The translations under genes were made by a program, and so were the position numbers. A stretch of 64,000 bases of DNA. Source: Phaeodactylum tricornutum CCAP 1055/1 (Eukaryota; Bacillariophyta; Bacillariophyceae; Surirellales; Neidiaceae). The DNA is taken from positions 124,001 through 188,000 of the forward strand of contig NC_011690.1 of assembly GCF_000150955.2 (NCBI RefSeq), read 5' to 3'. The notes beneath the pieces were generated by a model, which saw only the letters and a list, made by a program, of their open reading frames with translations, was not told the DNA's origin and did no database searches. Shown here piece by piece: positions 42,767-52,672 of the stretch; positions within the stretch are counted from its first letter, which is position 1, and every line of letters begins with the position of its first letter.

Positions 42767-44434
42767 CTAGTCTCTTTTGTGAGAGTGCCATGACCAGTTA
42801 TCGATAAGTGTGCCAAAGAATGATATTCCAAAAGCGATACAAGCTGCAACGGCCATTTGCACCCAGTTCGTTTCCGAAACGCCAATAGCAATTGGCAATG
42901 GTAAATAAGCTAGACTTTTTGGGGTCTGTGATGAAGAGGCCACAAGCCATGCCGTGGACAACCCGCTTGCAAGGTAACCTGAAACGTTCACCGCAAGACG
43001 ATTTTCCATTAAGGGATAGCAGGCTTCGACAAAGTCACCGCAGGCAATGTTAAGAAAAAATCCGCGGCGACAAAGATCGATGTCGGCAGTAGACAAATGA
43101 TCTTGTCGTGAATGTAGCGTAGAATACAATACATTGGCTGCACATATTCCAGCGCTCACTAAAACAAGCGTTAGCTCATCCACAGCTCCCAGAACGCTTG
43201 CGTCGCCGAGTTCCATTTCGATTAGAATCAAAGGAAGAATAACGGAATGATACCAGCCCACTTTAGATCCGTAGCAGCAGAAGCACCCTAAAGCACATCC
43301 AGCGCCTATTCTCACCTGCAAATTTGGAAAACCGACACTGACAGCAAGTGTCCACCGAATCGATGCCGTAATTATTCCCAGTACAGGCGACACTGGGAGC
43401 ATAAGTAAGGCAATCAGTGCGCCAACCCCACCAGAAATCAGAAGATTGGCCATCGTCGCGGGAATATTCCAAAAGATTAACGTATATAGAAGTCGTTCTG
43501 TAGCAAATGATACTAAGCGACCAGCCAACAATCCCGACAGAATCGATCGAGAGCAGCTCGTCGAAGCAATCAATGCTGCCATATTCAAAGACGAAACCGG
43601 AGCAGGACCACTAGCATGAGACGTTGCCATCGTCACACAGCAAGAAAAGGGCAAAGCCATCTGCTCCAAGACCAGTATACTGGCCTCGATAAAAGATCCG
43701 CATTGGCTTGAGTTTTCGAAGAAGCGCTCATGTAGAAAGAGTAGACATTGCTTGAGTAAGCAGACACCCCAAAACATTGGCAGACAGGAATTCAAAACGC
43801 TCGTACATGAAGAGCCAGACTGCCGACATCGTTTCCATGGTTCGTAAGCTAGCTTCCAATACGCTGCAAATGCAGACGTATACGAAACCGCACGTGTAAA
43901 GGTTGTGGTTGCTACTGATCCTCCAGCATTGCCAATCAGCCTGATGTGATACAAATTTGCCACTTGAGAAAGCGACGTTCCACCGCTGCCGGTGACACGT
44001 ATCTCCTTCGAAGCCGCCGCCAGGAGTACGGAGGAAAAGATTCCGACATGGCAAGAAATGCAAATCAGCCCATCTATTTCCCCAGCGAGAATTGATTGGG
44101 ATAATGTATTGTCGAGCCGACAAAATTTATTCACATCCTTTAAAACTCCTCTATAAAACGCTCTACAGTGAAACCGGGTTTCTTCCTGGTCTGTAGCCTC
44201 TTCATGAATATCATTCTGGACTGTATACACTGTGGCGTTGTCAACACATTCATTTGCACCATCCAGTCCTTTGCCATTATCCAAAGACACGTAGTACGCA
44301 TGCCATATGGTTGCATCCAAAAGTCGTAGCTCCTCGTCAATTGAATGCAGAAGAGCACGGGCATCCGTGTGTCCCAAAGTAGCAGTGCCCCCTCCAGAAC
44401 TCCCAATTACGGCGATCTTGCGAGTGCGCTTCAT
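42767..44434 (-). CDS. Polytopic membrane protein with N-terminal soluble domain, unknown family
   Basis: This single-exon frame of 555 residues starts at ATG 44434. The first 190 residues look like a Rossmann-type nucleotide or sugar-phosphate binding domain: KIAVIGSSGGGTATLGHTDA at the start, GLICISCHVGIFSSVLLAAA near 125 and LIGNAGGSVATTTFTRAVSY near 170. After residue about 230 come many hydrophobic segments, with Gly-rich turns such as NLLISGGVGALIALLMLP. I do not recognise the family. A transporter or channel controlled by a ligand-binding domain is a reasonable guess. The unusually clean motif suggests a conserved bacterial-like origin, which I cannot test. Confidence 0.65.
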   Translation of the reverse strand: MKRTRKIAVIGSSGGGTATLGHTDARALLHSIDEELRLLDATIWHAYYVSLDNGKGLDGANECVDNATVYTVQNDIHEEATDQEETRFHCRAFYRGVLKDVNKFCRLDNTLSQSILAGEIDGLICISCHVGIFSSVLLAAASKEIRVTGSGGTSLSQVANLYHIRLIGNAGGSVATTTFTRAVSYTSAFAAYWKLAYEPWKRCRQSGSSCTSVLNSCLPMFWGVCLLKQCLLFLHERFFENSSQCGSFIEASILVLEQMALPFSCCVTMATSHASGPAPVSSLNMAALIASTSCSRSILSGLLAGRLVSFATERLLYTLIFWNIPATMANLLISGGVGALIALLMLPVSPVLGIITASIRWTLAVSVGFPNLQVRIGAGCALGCFCCYGSKVGWYHSVILPLILIEMELGDASVLGAVDELTLVLVSAGICAANVLYSTLHSRQDHLSTADIDLCRRGFFLNIACGDFVEACYPLMENRLAVNVSGYLASGLSTAWLVASSSQTPKSLAYLPLPIAIGVSETNWVQMAVAACIAFGISFFGTLIDNWSWHSHKRD

Positions 44435-44953
44435 TTGATGAGCATCATCACCAGAATAAATCCGACTCGATGTTCAAACTTACAAATAATGGCAAGGGTA
44501 CGATGCAGTAAATGTAAAGAGATGTGCAGCGCTTCACGTCTTCGAATTATTGACATGACAAAACTGGTTGGGGTTTACATTTTCAGTTACATAAATGTAA
44601 AGAGTTGACTGTGCTCCGCATGGACTGTTGTGAGCTATGCTATCAAAACCGAGATTCGCGTTGAAGACACACCGGTTCCTGGTCGACCACAACACTTTCT
44701 AGCTAGAGAGCTTCGGCAATATACATGCAAAGCTTGTAGGGTCTCTTTACTGGAGTATAAAAAACGAGGAAACTGTTAGCTCTTTTTCAAATAACGAATA
44801 TGGAGCTTGCATGTCCACGATTCTCTGTCGGTCCATGAATTGTTTCGAAATTATTCCTGCGGATCTTCAGATAGCACCACTGGAATGGAAAAGTTCTCTA
44901 GCACACACTTCAATCTGGTCGAGCTTCATTGCTCAGCATCATCAGTTTTTTCT
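44435..44953. other. Intergenic, 519 bp
   Basis: The region lies between two minus-strand genes. I see no gene, RNA or repeat. Confidence 0.4.
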
Positions 44954-46474
44954 CTACACCGATACAACCTTTCCGGGATTCATTAGATTGTACGGGTCTA
45001 ACCCTTTCTTGATCCGTTTCATCATTTCAACTGCGCCTTGACCATATTGGCGCTCAAGGTATTTGATTTTGCCGTAGCCGACTCCGTGTTCACCGCTACA
45101 TGAGCCCCCAGCGTCCAGCGTACGTTTGATAAGGTTCTCGTTTACCTGTTCCACTTTAAGCAGGTAATCTGCCGACTCTTGTTCTAAAATTGGTAGAATA
45201 CAATGCAAATTCCCGTCGCCAGCGTGCCCAAAACACGGCCCGATCACACCCTTTTCTCGGACGTCCGCTGCCGTCTCACTAATAAGACTTGCAAACTTAG
45301 ACAGCGGCACACATGCATCTGTCACCAATGCATCCGTTGCCCCTGGCCGTAAAGCAATCGCTGCATAGTACAAAGAATGACGAGCTGACCATAGCGCTTT
45401 TCGATCCTGCTCATTGGAGGCAAATGAAAAGTGAGAACCTCCAAAATCATGCACACATATTGATTGCGTGTTGGAAACTTGCTCCTGCAAAACGAGTTCG
45501 CTTGCTCCTTGAAATTCAAGAAACAGCGTCGGTCGTACTAAGAGAGGCCTGCTTTCCTTGTTATAAGCGTTAAAAGCCTCCACACTTGCAGAATCAAGCA
45601 ACTCGCAACGAGAGACGGGAATGTTGCTGAGCTTCAAGGTTGCTACCGCCTGTGCCGCTGCGTACAAGCTACTAAACGAACAAACCGCGGCAATCACATA
45701 TTCCGGAATGGAGTGTAGCTTGACCGTCACCGATGTAATGACTCCAAGTGTCCCTTCCGAACCGCACATGAGTGACAATAGATCGTAGCCAGCCGAGTTT
45801 TTTAGTGAACGGCTTCCTGTCGATACAACAGTCGCTTCCTCGTCGGCCAAGACACAGTCCAGAGCCAGTATATTCTCGCGCATTGTTCCATACTTTACTG
45901 CTGCCGTACCTGATGCCCCAGTGCTTACCATGCCTCCAAGCGACGCATCCGCTCCAGGATCGATCATGAATTGCATTCCAGTATGGCGGAGCGCTTCATT
46001 CAGTTTTTTTCGAGTGACGCCGGCTCCCACAACAGCAATGGGATCGGGCAAATCCGCGCTGGAAAAATCAGGGATTTCGATGGATTGAAACTTAGCCATA
46101 TCCAGACAAAGGCCACCGTACAGTGCAGCCACGTGACCTTCCAGAGATGTCCCTGTCCCGAATGGTATCACCGGAATACGTTCGCTCACGCAAAACTGCA
46201 TAATTGTCCTGACATCTTCGAGTGTCTCGGGGGTTGCGACAACATCTGGTGGTACCGACGGATGGTAGGATTGGCCTTTGCCATGCCAGTACAATTCATA
46301 CGAATTAGTCGAAAACGTAACGTTAGGTAGGCGCTCTTTTAGTGCCGAGAAACGGTCTTTCGAAATGATGGTTGAAGTCGCAAAAGAAGCACGTCGCCGG
46401 AACCTACTAAGAGAAAGCCTATCCGAAATAGGCAATGTTCGACTCGACACGCTCGACAGGCATTTGAAAGGCAT
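44954..46474 (-). CDS. DLD: D-lactate dehydrogenase (cytochrome), FAD-linked, mitochondrial
   Basis: One exon of 506 residues starts at ATG 46474. The first 35 residues are Arg/Ser-rich (SLSRFRRRASFATSTI), a likely mitochondrial presequence. The FAD-binding domain is clear: PDVVATPETLEDVRTIMQFC, PVIPFGTGTSLEGH, then DPGADASLGGMVSTGASGTAAVKYGTM and GSEGTLGVITSV. The C-terminal substrate domain has GPCFGHAGDGNLHCIL and GSCSGEHGVGYGK, with the metal/substrate histidines of the LDHD/GlcD family. It oxidises D-lactate to pyruvate, passing electrons to cytochrome c. Glycolate dehydrogenase is the nearest alternative, but the order and motifs favour D-lactate. Confidence 0.9.
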   Translation of the reverse strand: MPFKCLSSVSSRTLPISDRLSLSRFRRRASFATSTIISKDRFSALKERLPNVTFSTNSYELYWHGKGQSYHPSVPPDVVATPETLEDVRTIMQFCVSERIPVIPFGTGTSLEGHVAALYGGLCLDMAKFQSIEIPDFSSADLPDPIAVVGAGVTRKKLNEALRHTGMQFMIDPGADASLGGMVSTGASGTAAVKYGTMRENILALDCVLADEEATVVSTGSRSLKNSAGYDLLSLMCGSEGTLGVITSVTVKLHSIPEYVIAAVCSFSSLYAAAQAVATLKLSNIPVSRCELLDSASVEAFNAYNKESRPLLVRPTLFLEFQGASELVLQEQVSNTQSICVHDFGGSHFSFASNEQDRKALWSARHSLYYAAIALRPGATDALVTDACVPLSKFASLISETAADVREKGVIGPCFGHAGDGNLHCILPILEQESADYLLKVEQVNENLIKRTLDAGGSCSGEHGVGYGKIKYLERQYGQGAVEMMKRIKKGLDPYNLMNPGKVVSV

Positions 46475-46859
46475 GCTGATCGGATTGTCGATCAGACACA
46501 GAAGGATTGGCTCGCTACTGATGTAAGATCAAGGATCGCTTCGGAGATAGAATATATCGTATAGATATACATCAATGCTCACTTTCCGTTTGCCGAGTTT
46601 CGTGAATGTCAACATTCTAACGTAAAAAGGACTACAAGCAACTCACGGATGACGTCGTATACAAGAATCAAATCCTTTCTCGAAATTGGAATTGCTGCGT
46701 TGACTAACTGTAAGAAGTGTTGAAGGCTAATATTAAGGGGTATGTCTTTGCAAACTTTCACACTACAATGGTTCTAAACGAAATAAAATCTTGCACTGTG
46801 AGGCCTTCAGCGAAGCTGCAGTGAGCGTAGGTTCGGGAAAGAGGAAGAGAAATACAGTT
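46475..46859. other. Divergent intergenic region, 385 bp
   Basis: A promoter region between D-lactate dehydrogenase (-) and PEX12 (+). It contains one exact copy of the recurrent motif, listed next. Confidence 0.4.
46701..46716 (+). repeat. Recurrent intergenic motif TGACTAACTGTAAGAA, copy 2
   Basis: The 16 bases are identical to 17412-17427. It lies 144 bases upstream of the PEX12 start. See the finding on the motif family. Confidence 0.5.
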
Positions 46860-48107
46860 ATGACGGACGGTCTCAACCCCACAAATCCAAACTCGATCGG
46901 AGCGTTAATTGCCGAAGAATGGACCATCAATCCATTTTCGCCATTACCCTCGTTCTTGGAAATGATAATGATGGAAGAGGCATCACGGGCGACGCGGCAA
47001 GCATTTCTTGCAGGTAGTAAGTTCGCACAAAACGCGCTTTTGGCTCGTACCACCATGGGCGATGATTTGCCTACATCGACAGCAGAGACCAACAACCACT
47101 TAGATACACACTTTTCAATTCTTACATCCACACTGCACAAGTGGAAGAACCAAATCATGCTAGCTGCTGGCTCTCTTCTTCAAAATTATGGTGCAGAGAT
47201 CAGATGTATAGCAATTTATCTTTTGGAAAGACGTTCACTTCACTACTTTTCCGCGACGATGGCAGAGTCTATGTACGGGGCCCGTCGTGTCAAGCTAGAG
47301 AAGGCCGACAGATCAGGAAGTCGTAAGCTTAGCGACCTTTCGAGTGTGGACAAAACGAGATTGGCATTGCTTTTGTCTTTGGGTCCATACCTCTCTGAAA
47401 AATTGGATTCACTGCATAGCGAATACAGGGATCCACGGGAACGTCACCGCCTTCCAAGTACACCACTAGCAGCGATCTGGAATTCGTATCCGTACGCCCG
47501 ACGCTTGTTTGACTATTCTAACGCGCTCGTACAGTGGAGATTTCTTTTGGGACAGTCTGTGATCTTCGACCCAGCTTCATTTCTATTAGAGCAAGTAGTG
47601 CGGCGGGTTACGAAGGAAGATACAGATAGCAACTCAACAAAACCTTCCAAAGAGAAAGATATTCCTGCAATTGCATTCCCACCAGCAAGTTTTGCATCGC
47701 CAATGTTATCGAAATACCTTCATTCCCCCAGTAAAAGCCAGATTGGCTATTTCTTAGCAGCGTCCGTCGCCTTCAGCTGGCTCACGCAATTACGCCGCGA
47801 CGTAGACACATATCAGCATGAGAGTCGCTCACAGCGACGAGCTTATGAGACGGTCGGCAGTCATAGTGGTACAGGCTTTATTCCACCGCCACCAATGCCG
47901 ACCTCATCGCGAGCAGCAGTGGTCGCAGCGGAAGAGGAGTGCTCCCTTTGCCGTAAGGTTCGAACGCAACCTACGGCTTCTCCATCTGGATTTGTCTACT
48001 GTTACGATTGCTTGCTTCGGTATGTAAGGAAGCACGGCGTATGCCCAGCCACCAACATGCAATGTACGGAGGCGAATTTTGTTCGAATATACGAGCCCTG
48101 GCTATAG
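46860..48107 (+). CDS. PEX12: Peroxin PEX12, RING-type ubiquitin ligase subunit
   Basis: The first ATG is at 46860 (MTDGLNP), 415 residues, one exon. The N-terminal region NPFSPLPSFLEMIMMEEASRATRQ matches the PEX2/PEX12 family start. The C-terminal RING is CSLCRKVRTQP, then SGFVYCYDCLLRYVRKHGVCPATN (about residues 350-400). As in other PEX12 proteins, the RING lacks part of the second zinc site. With PEX2 and PEX10 it forms the ligase that ubiquitinates PEX5 for receptor recycling in the peroxisomal membrane. The Arg-rich segment RRDVDTYQHESRSQRR precedes the RING. Confidence 0.92.
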   Translation: MTDGLNPTNPNSIGALIAEEWTINPFSPLPSFLEMIMMEEASRATRQAFLAGSKFAQNALLARTTMGDDLPTSTAETNNHLDTHFSILTSTLHKWKNQIMLAAGSLLQNYGAEIRCIAIYLLERRSLHYFSATMAESMYGARRVKLEKADRSGSRKLSDLSSVDKTRLALLLSLGPYLSEKLDSLHSEYRDPRERHRLPSTPLAAIWNSYPYARRLFDYSNALVQWRFLLGQSVIFDPASFLLEQVVRRVTKEDTDSNSTKPSKEKDIPAIAFPPASFASPMLSKYLHSPSKSQIGYFLAASVAFSWLTQLRRDVDTYQHESRSQRRAYETVGSHSGTGFIPPPPMPTSSRAAVVAAEEECSLCRKVRTQPTASPSGFVYCYDCLLRYVRKHGVCPATNMQCTEANFVRIYEPWL

Positions 48108-48571
48108 GCCGAGTCGACCGACGAGGTAATTTTGGACAAGAAGTCGTGGAATTGATGTTTGCTCCTTTCCTTGAGCTGGCTAAGACGCGGCTACTCGCAT
48201 TGCCATCGAGCCACGTATGGAAATGGACGCAGCACTGTTTTTCACAAAACTATGCACATTGTTTCCATCAACCCATCGCTTTCTATAGCCTTCACTTCCT
48301 TTAGTGACGGAAATGCTTATGTAAAAACATGCCTAATGCTATATACGACATTATAGACCAATCATTTCTTCTTTCTGTCGAACTGTAAATCGACAGAGAT
48401 CACGACAATATCGTTGTAACAGAATTTGGTACGTAACTTTTTTTGCTTCATCAAGAATGCCGAGAAACTGGCGTACACTCTTTTCTCGCCATCGTTAATA
48501 AGAGTGAATGCACTTTGGTTGCCATATTGAGGTTGATATCAAGGTTTCCTGTTTGCACTCGTACGTTTTCC
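48108..48571. other. Intergenic, 464 bp
   Basis: This stretch holds the PEX12 3' end and the cyclophilin promoter. Nothing else is recognised. Confidence 0.4.
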
Positions 48572-49351
48572 ATGTCGGTCACCATTCACACCACCGCCGG
48601 CGACCTCAAACTGGAAATTTTTTGCGATACGGCGCCTCGGACATCCTTCAACTTTTTGGCATTGTGCTCTTCGGGTGCGTACGACGGAACGATATTTCAT
48701 CGCAATATCAAAGGGTTCATGATCCAAGGTACGCTCTCATACAAATGATTTGACGACAGAAACATGAAATCTTCAGTGCCTATCTTTCGCTTCTTTTAAT
48801 GTGTTTTATTGTTCTTAAACAGGCGGCGACACAGCAGACAAGACGGGCAGCAAGGGAGGGGAATCGATTTGGGGGCCAATTCCATTTCGGGACGAATTCC
48901 ATCCCGACAACGTACATGATAGGCGTGGAGTACTAAGTATGGCGAATAAGGGACCGAATACGAATAGTGAGTTCAACTGAAACGACTCGGATCGTGTGAG
49001 CGATTGCACCCTAGCTCCATCGATATGGTTTAGAACAAAGATCGTGTTGCGCTAACACTTGTATATGCTCGCTTATTTTATGCTTCAGGATCTCAGTTTT
49101 TTGTGTTATACGAGCGGCAGCCGCATTTGAATAATTCGCACACAGTCTTTGGTCGCTTGCTGGACGGATGGGACGTTTTGGATAAGATGGAGCGAATGCC
49201 GGTGATGGGATCTGCGGCTCCGAAAAAGCGACTCCAACAGTGTCCCATAGATCCTCCCAAAATCACCAAGATAACGGTACACGCAAACCCGCTGGCCGAC
49301 GAAATGATCGTGTATCCTACTCCCGAGGGGGCTCCCGAGAAGCGTTTATAA
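48572..49351 (+). CDS. PPIL3: PPIL3-type cyclophilin (peptidyl-prolyl isomerase)
   Basis: Three exons (48572-48728, 48823-48966, 49089-49351) encode 187 residues. The start [19 protein letters not shown] is that of the spliceosomal cyclophilins PPIL1/PPIL3. The active-site block [15 protein letters not shown] spans the first intron, and [20 protein letters not shown] spans the second. [22 protein letters not shown] follows. The catalytic Arg (FHRNIK) and the substrate-site Phe are kept. PPIL3 associates with the spliceosome. All intron borders are GT-AG and in phase. Confidence 0.94.
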
Positions 49352-50276
49352 AAGTGGGAAAATTCAAGGATATTCATGGCTAGAGCACTAATGCTCGTTA
49401 TGTAGTCGAAGGATTGGAGTTTTAGATCCCCGGCATGTTTGGGGCAAAAGAAATGAGCTACGGGAACTACTTTGAAGGGAAGTAAACAGCAGATGTTGCC
49501 GTAATCCTAAGGTCTAAAAAGCGAGATAGGCATATTTGAGACGATGCATCGCACGCGGCACGCAAAGTTTTTCGTCAACCAGCAGTTATTTTGTTTTGAC
49601 GAAGGCTGGAGCTGTGCGTGACTTGGCGTTGAAAAGTGCCCCCCTAGTGCGACTGAATAGGTGGCTAGTAGCGGAATTAGCACGGTTGCCAAGCATCGTT
49701 TATCGTGTCGGTAATTTGAAACACGTGCATCTGCAGTAAGCAATGCCAATGTGAACATCTAGCCTAGTAGAGAGATTTGCGTTATCGGAGCAAAGCCTTC
49801 CTCCGTATATTTCGTATCAGTATGCTGCTTGGTTTGCATCGAAGTTGCCGTCAGCCAATTCTAACAGGAAGCCTGTACTCCAATTTTATAACTGACAGTG
49901 ACTAAAAAACTCGTACGTAACGTTCGCTACGGTTGCACGAGTCGCAGAGCTCGTGAGGTTGCCTTGCCTCATCGGTTCGTGCCCGGCAGTACCGTATACA
50001 CCCCACGATAATTCCAACGGTTCTTTTCTCGGACCAGTGCGTTGCGGAAGACCACCGAGAAATTTTCGACTACGGATACAATACCTCGATTCGTTTGACT
50101 CGCAGTGAGTTAAAAAGACGAACTGCTTCCATTGACTTTAAGAAACCAATCCTTCTACTCAACGATATCACAAACTGTAAACAATTGCTCTAATCTCGTC
50201 GGATCTACAGTCAACAACACCCCGAATAGAAGCACCACAAACAACCAAGCGCAATCGAGCAGATCACGAGTCTAAA
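49352..50276. other. Intergenic region, 925 bp, no gene recognised
   Basis: This is the longest ordinary gap of the window. It includes a recurrent-motif variant (ACTGACAGTGACTAA, 49891-49905) and the promoter of the NDR kinase. Open frames of 60-80 codons show no coding features. A small non-coding RNA cannot be excluded by eye. Confidence 0.4.
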
Positions 50277-52202
50277 ATGGAGACTACACAAATCGATGAA
50301 GATGCCGTCGCTGCGGCGGATAAGCAGATGGAAGAGCGGGCGAATCGAGCCAAGGAACTGTTATCGCAACGGTATCGGGGCTTGAAGACGCAACAGGTAA
50401 TTATATGCGCGTGTTCAAAACACAAGACTCGCGCTCAATCAAGTTGGCTATCCGCTTCCGACTCTGATTGGAAAGGCGTCTCGTGTGTATGTTATGAATG
50501 TTCTTCACTTACGCTATTTCACATTGTGGTCTTTGCAGGAAGAAAAACACAATAGAAAGATGCAACTAGAACGGCACATGATGGGATTGCCGGAGCAAAA
50601 GAAGCACGAGCTTCGCAGACATTTGGAACAAGAGGAGGTGGCAATTCATAAGGAGACGCGCAAGAAGATTACTACATCCGACTTCGAAAGCCTGGCGATT
50701 ATTGGCCGTGGAGCGTTTGGAGAAGTTCGCCTTGTTCGGCGCAAGGGAAAAGCGAACGATCCACAGACGGGGCAAATCTTTGCTCTCAAGAGTATGAAAA
50801 AAGAAATGATGGTGGTGAAGAATCAGGTGCACCATGTCAAGGCCGAGCGCGACGCTTTGGCGCAAGCAAAAGACGGTAATCGCTGGCTCACTGCTCTTCA
50901 CTACAGCTTCTTTGATGATAGTCACCTCTATATGGCGATGGAATTTATGCCGGGAGGTGATCTTATGAGTCTATTGATCAAAGAAGACACCTTCTCGGAA
51001 TCCGTCACTCGGTTTTTTATGGCAGAAGCTGCGCAGGCAATCAGTAGTGTACATGCACTGGGCTACATTCATCGCGACATTAAGCCAGACAATATGCTTT
51101 TGGACGCCCGGGGTCATCTAAAACTGACCGATTTGGGTCTGTGTAAAAAGGTAGGCGACGTGAGTCCCACAGACGAACCGGAAGTTGTCCTAGAGATGTT
51201 GCGTCAGCAAGGGATCTCGGAAAAAGGTGCCGAGTGGCGAGCCACGCAAACTCTTCAATCGTCGAACGCGGTTCTTAATAACAGCCATCGTCCTGCGGGC
51301 GATACCATGGCCATGTCGATTGATGAGGGTATCTCAGGCCGGCCGGAACAAACTCGCGATGCAAAGACTCGGCGTGAGGTAAGAAGCACAGCTCCGAATA
51401 TTACGTAGGCTAGAAATCTCAATAGTATACAATGCTTCTCATATACTGTTTGTTGTATCCTCACTCCGCAGATGGCCTACTCTACCGTGGGGACGCCGGA
51501 CTACATTGCACCGGAGGTTCTGGCTGCCCAAAACGGGGCGTCGGGGTACTCGTACACGTGCGCGGTGGATTGGTGGTCGCTAGGTGTGATTATGTTTGAG
51601 TGCTTGGTAGGCTACACACCATTCTACGCTGAAGATCCGGTAACAACCTGCCGTAAGATCCTTCGCTGGCGACAGTGTTTGGAAATGCCTGCCGAAACCA
51701 AGGCCCAGCTTTCCCCCGAGTGCATTGATTTTCTTTCTTGTTTGCTCGCCGGTCCGGAATCTCGAATTGGGTCTTCCAAGAACGGAGGCGACTTCGAGAA
51801 TGGATTTAAGCAGGTCGTGCAGCATCGGTGGTATCGAGACTTTGACTGGGAAGGAATTCGTGAGCTTGAAGGACCATTGCTGCCTAGCGGAGCCCGCGAG
51901 TTTAGGGATATGTTGGTATATCTCAAGTACGTTTTGGTGTAGCCAGTGCAACTGTTCTCTTTTTTGAATGCAGACGCCTCACGCATACTTTTTGCAATCA
52001 CAGAACTTGTCCGAAATCGGACCCTCGCTTCAAACCATTGGTGCAACGTGTGACCCAGAACTTTGATACGTTTGATGACTATGGTTCCAATTTGGATAGC
52101 GAAGGAAAAGTCCGAGTTCTCAAGAACAATCTTGACCAATTCTACAACTACGACTATCGTCGTGCACGCAAACCACGAGTGCCTTTGCCTGATGCTACTT
52201 AA
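50277..52202 (+). CDS. NDR/LATS-family AGC protein kinase
   Basis: Four exons (50277-50396, 50539-51378, 51472-51926, 52004-52202) give 537 residues. The N-terminal helical region ([15 protein letters not shown] and [20 protein letters not shown]) is the MOB-binding region typical of NDR kinases. Kinase sites: Gly loop GRGAFGEV (about 96-103), catalytic Lys in [16 protein letters not shown] (218-225), and TDLGLCKK (about 237-244), where most NDR kinases have DFG. The activation segment carries a long insert of about 75 residues before [16 protein letters not shown] with the regulatory Ser at about 324. The hydrophobic motif is FYNYDYRR with Asp522 where NDR1 has phospho-Thr444. NDR kinases control polarity, cytokinesis and cell shape. 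Confidence 0.92.
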
Positions 52203-52672
52203 TTCAGTGCATGTTTCTGTAGATAGAAATGTTAGACTTACTTCTCGTCAGATATTCTTTCAAGTTCCTGTCAACTTGGCCAAAAACATCGGTTCACTGG
52301 CAATTAGGAATGAGTGAGCGCAACCAGAACATTATTCCGTAACATTTTCTTTGGGTCACAATGACTTTCAGTCTGTATTGTCCGACTCTAATTTTCTTCA
52401 TATAACCGTATCAAACCGTTTTGTTAAGTTTTGGTGGTAATCATCTGCTAAGTAATTTTCGTATCCAAGCATCAATTTCCGAAAGCGACCACCATATATA
52501 TATGTGCCTGGTTCTGGTTAACCACGCTGAAGCTTGGACGACCGAAAAATGGCGTCCACAAGGAGGCGCACCAATCCAATCACTGGCTGGAACAGATATG
52601 AACAACCTGTCTTGACCGTGAAAACCAAAATCGTTCAGTAGCCTATGGTGATTGGTGGGGCTTGGAAGAACG
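52203..52672. other. Intergenic, 470 bp
   Basis: The region lies upstream of the second C2 gene. A short ATATATATAT run lies at 52494-52503. Nothing else is recognised. Confidence 0.4.

Noticed and set aside
44706-44740. Weak likeness to the start of U6 snRNA (GCTTCGGCAATATACATGC)
   Set aside because: Only a short match; the conserved ACAGAGA and downstream parts are absent.
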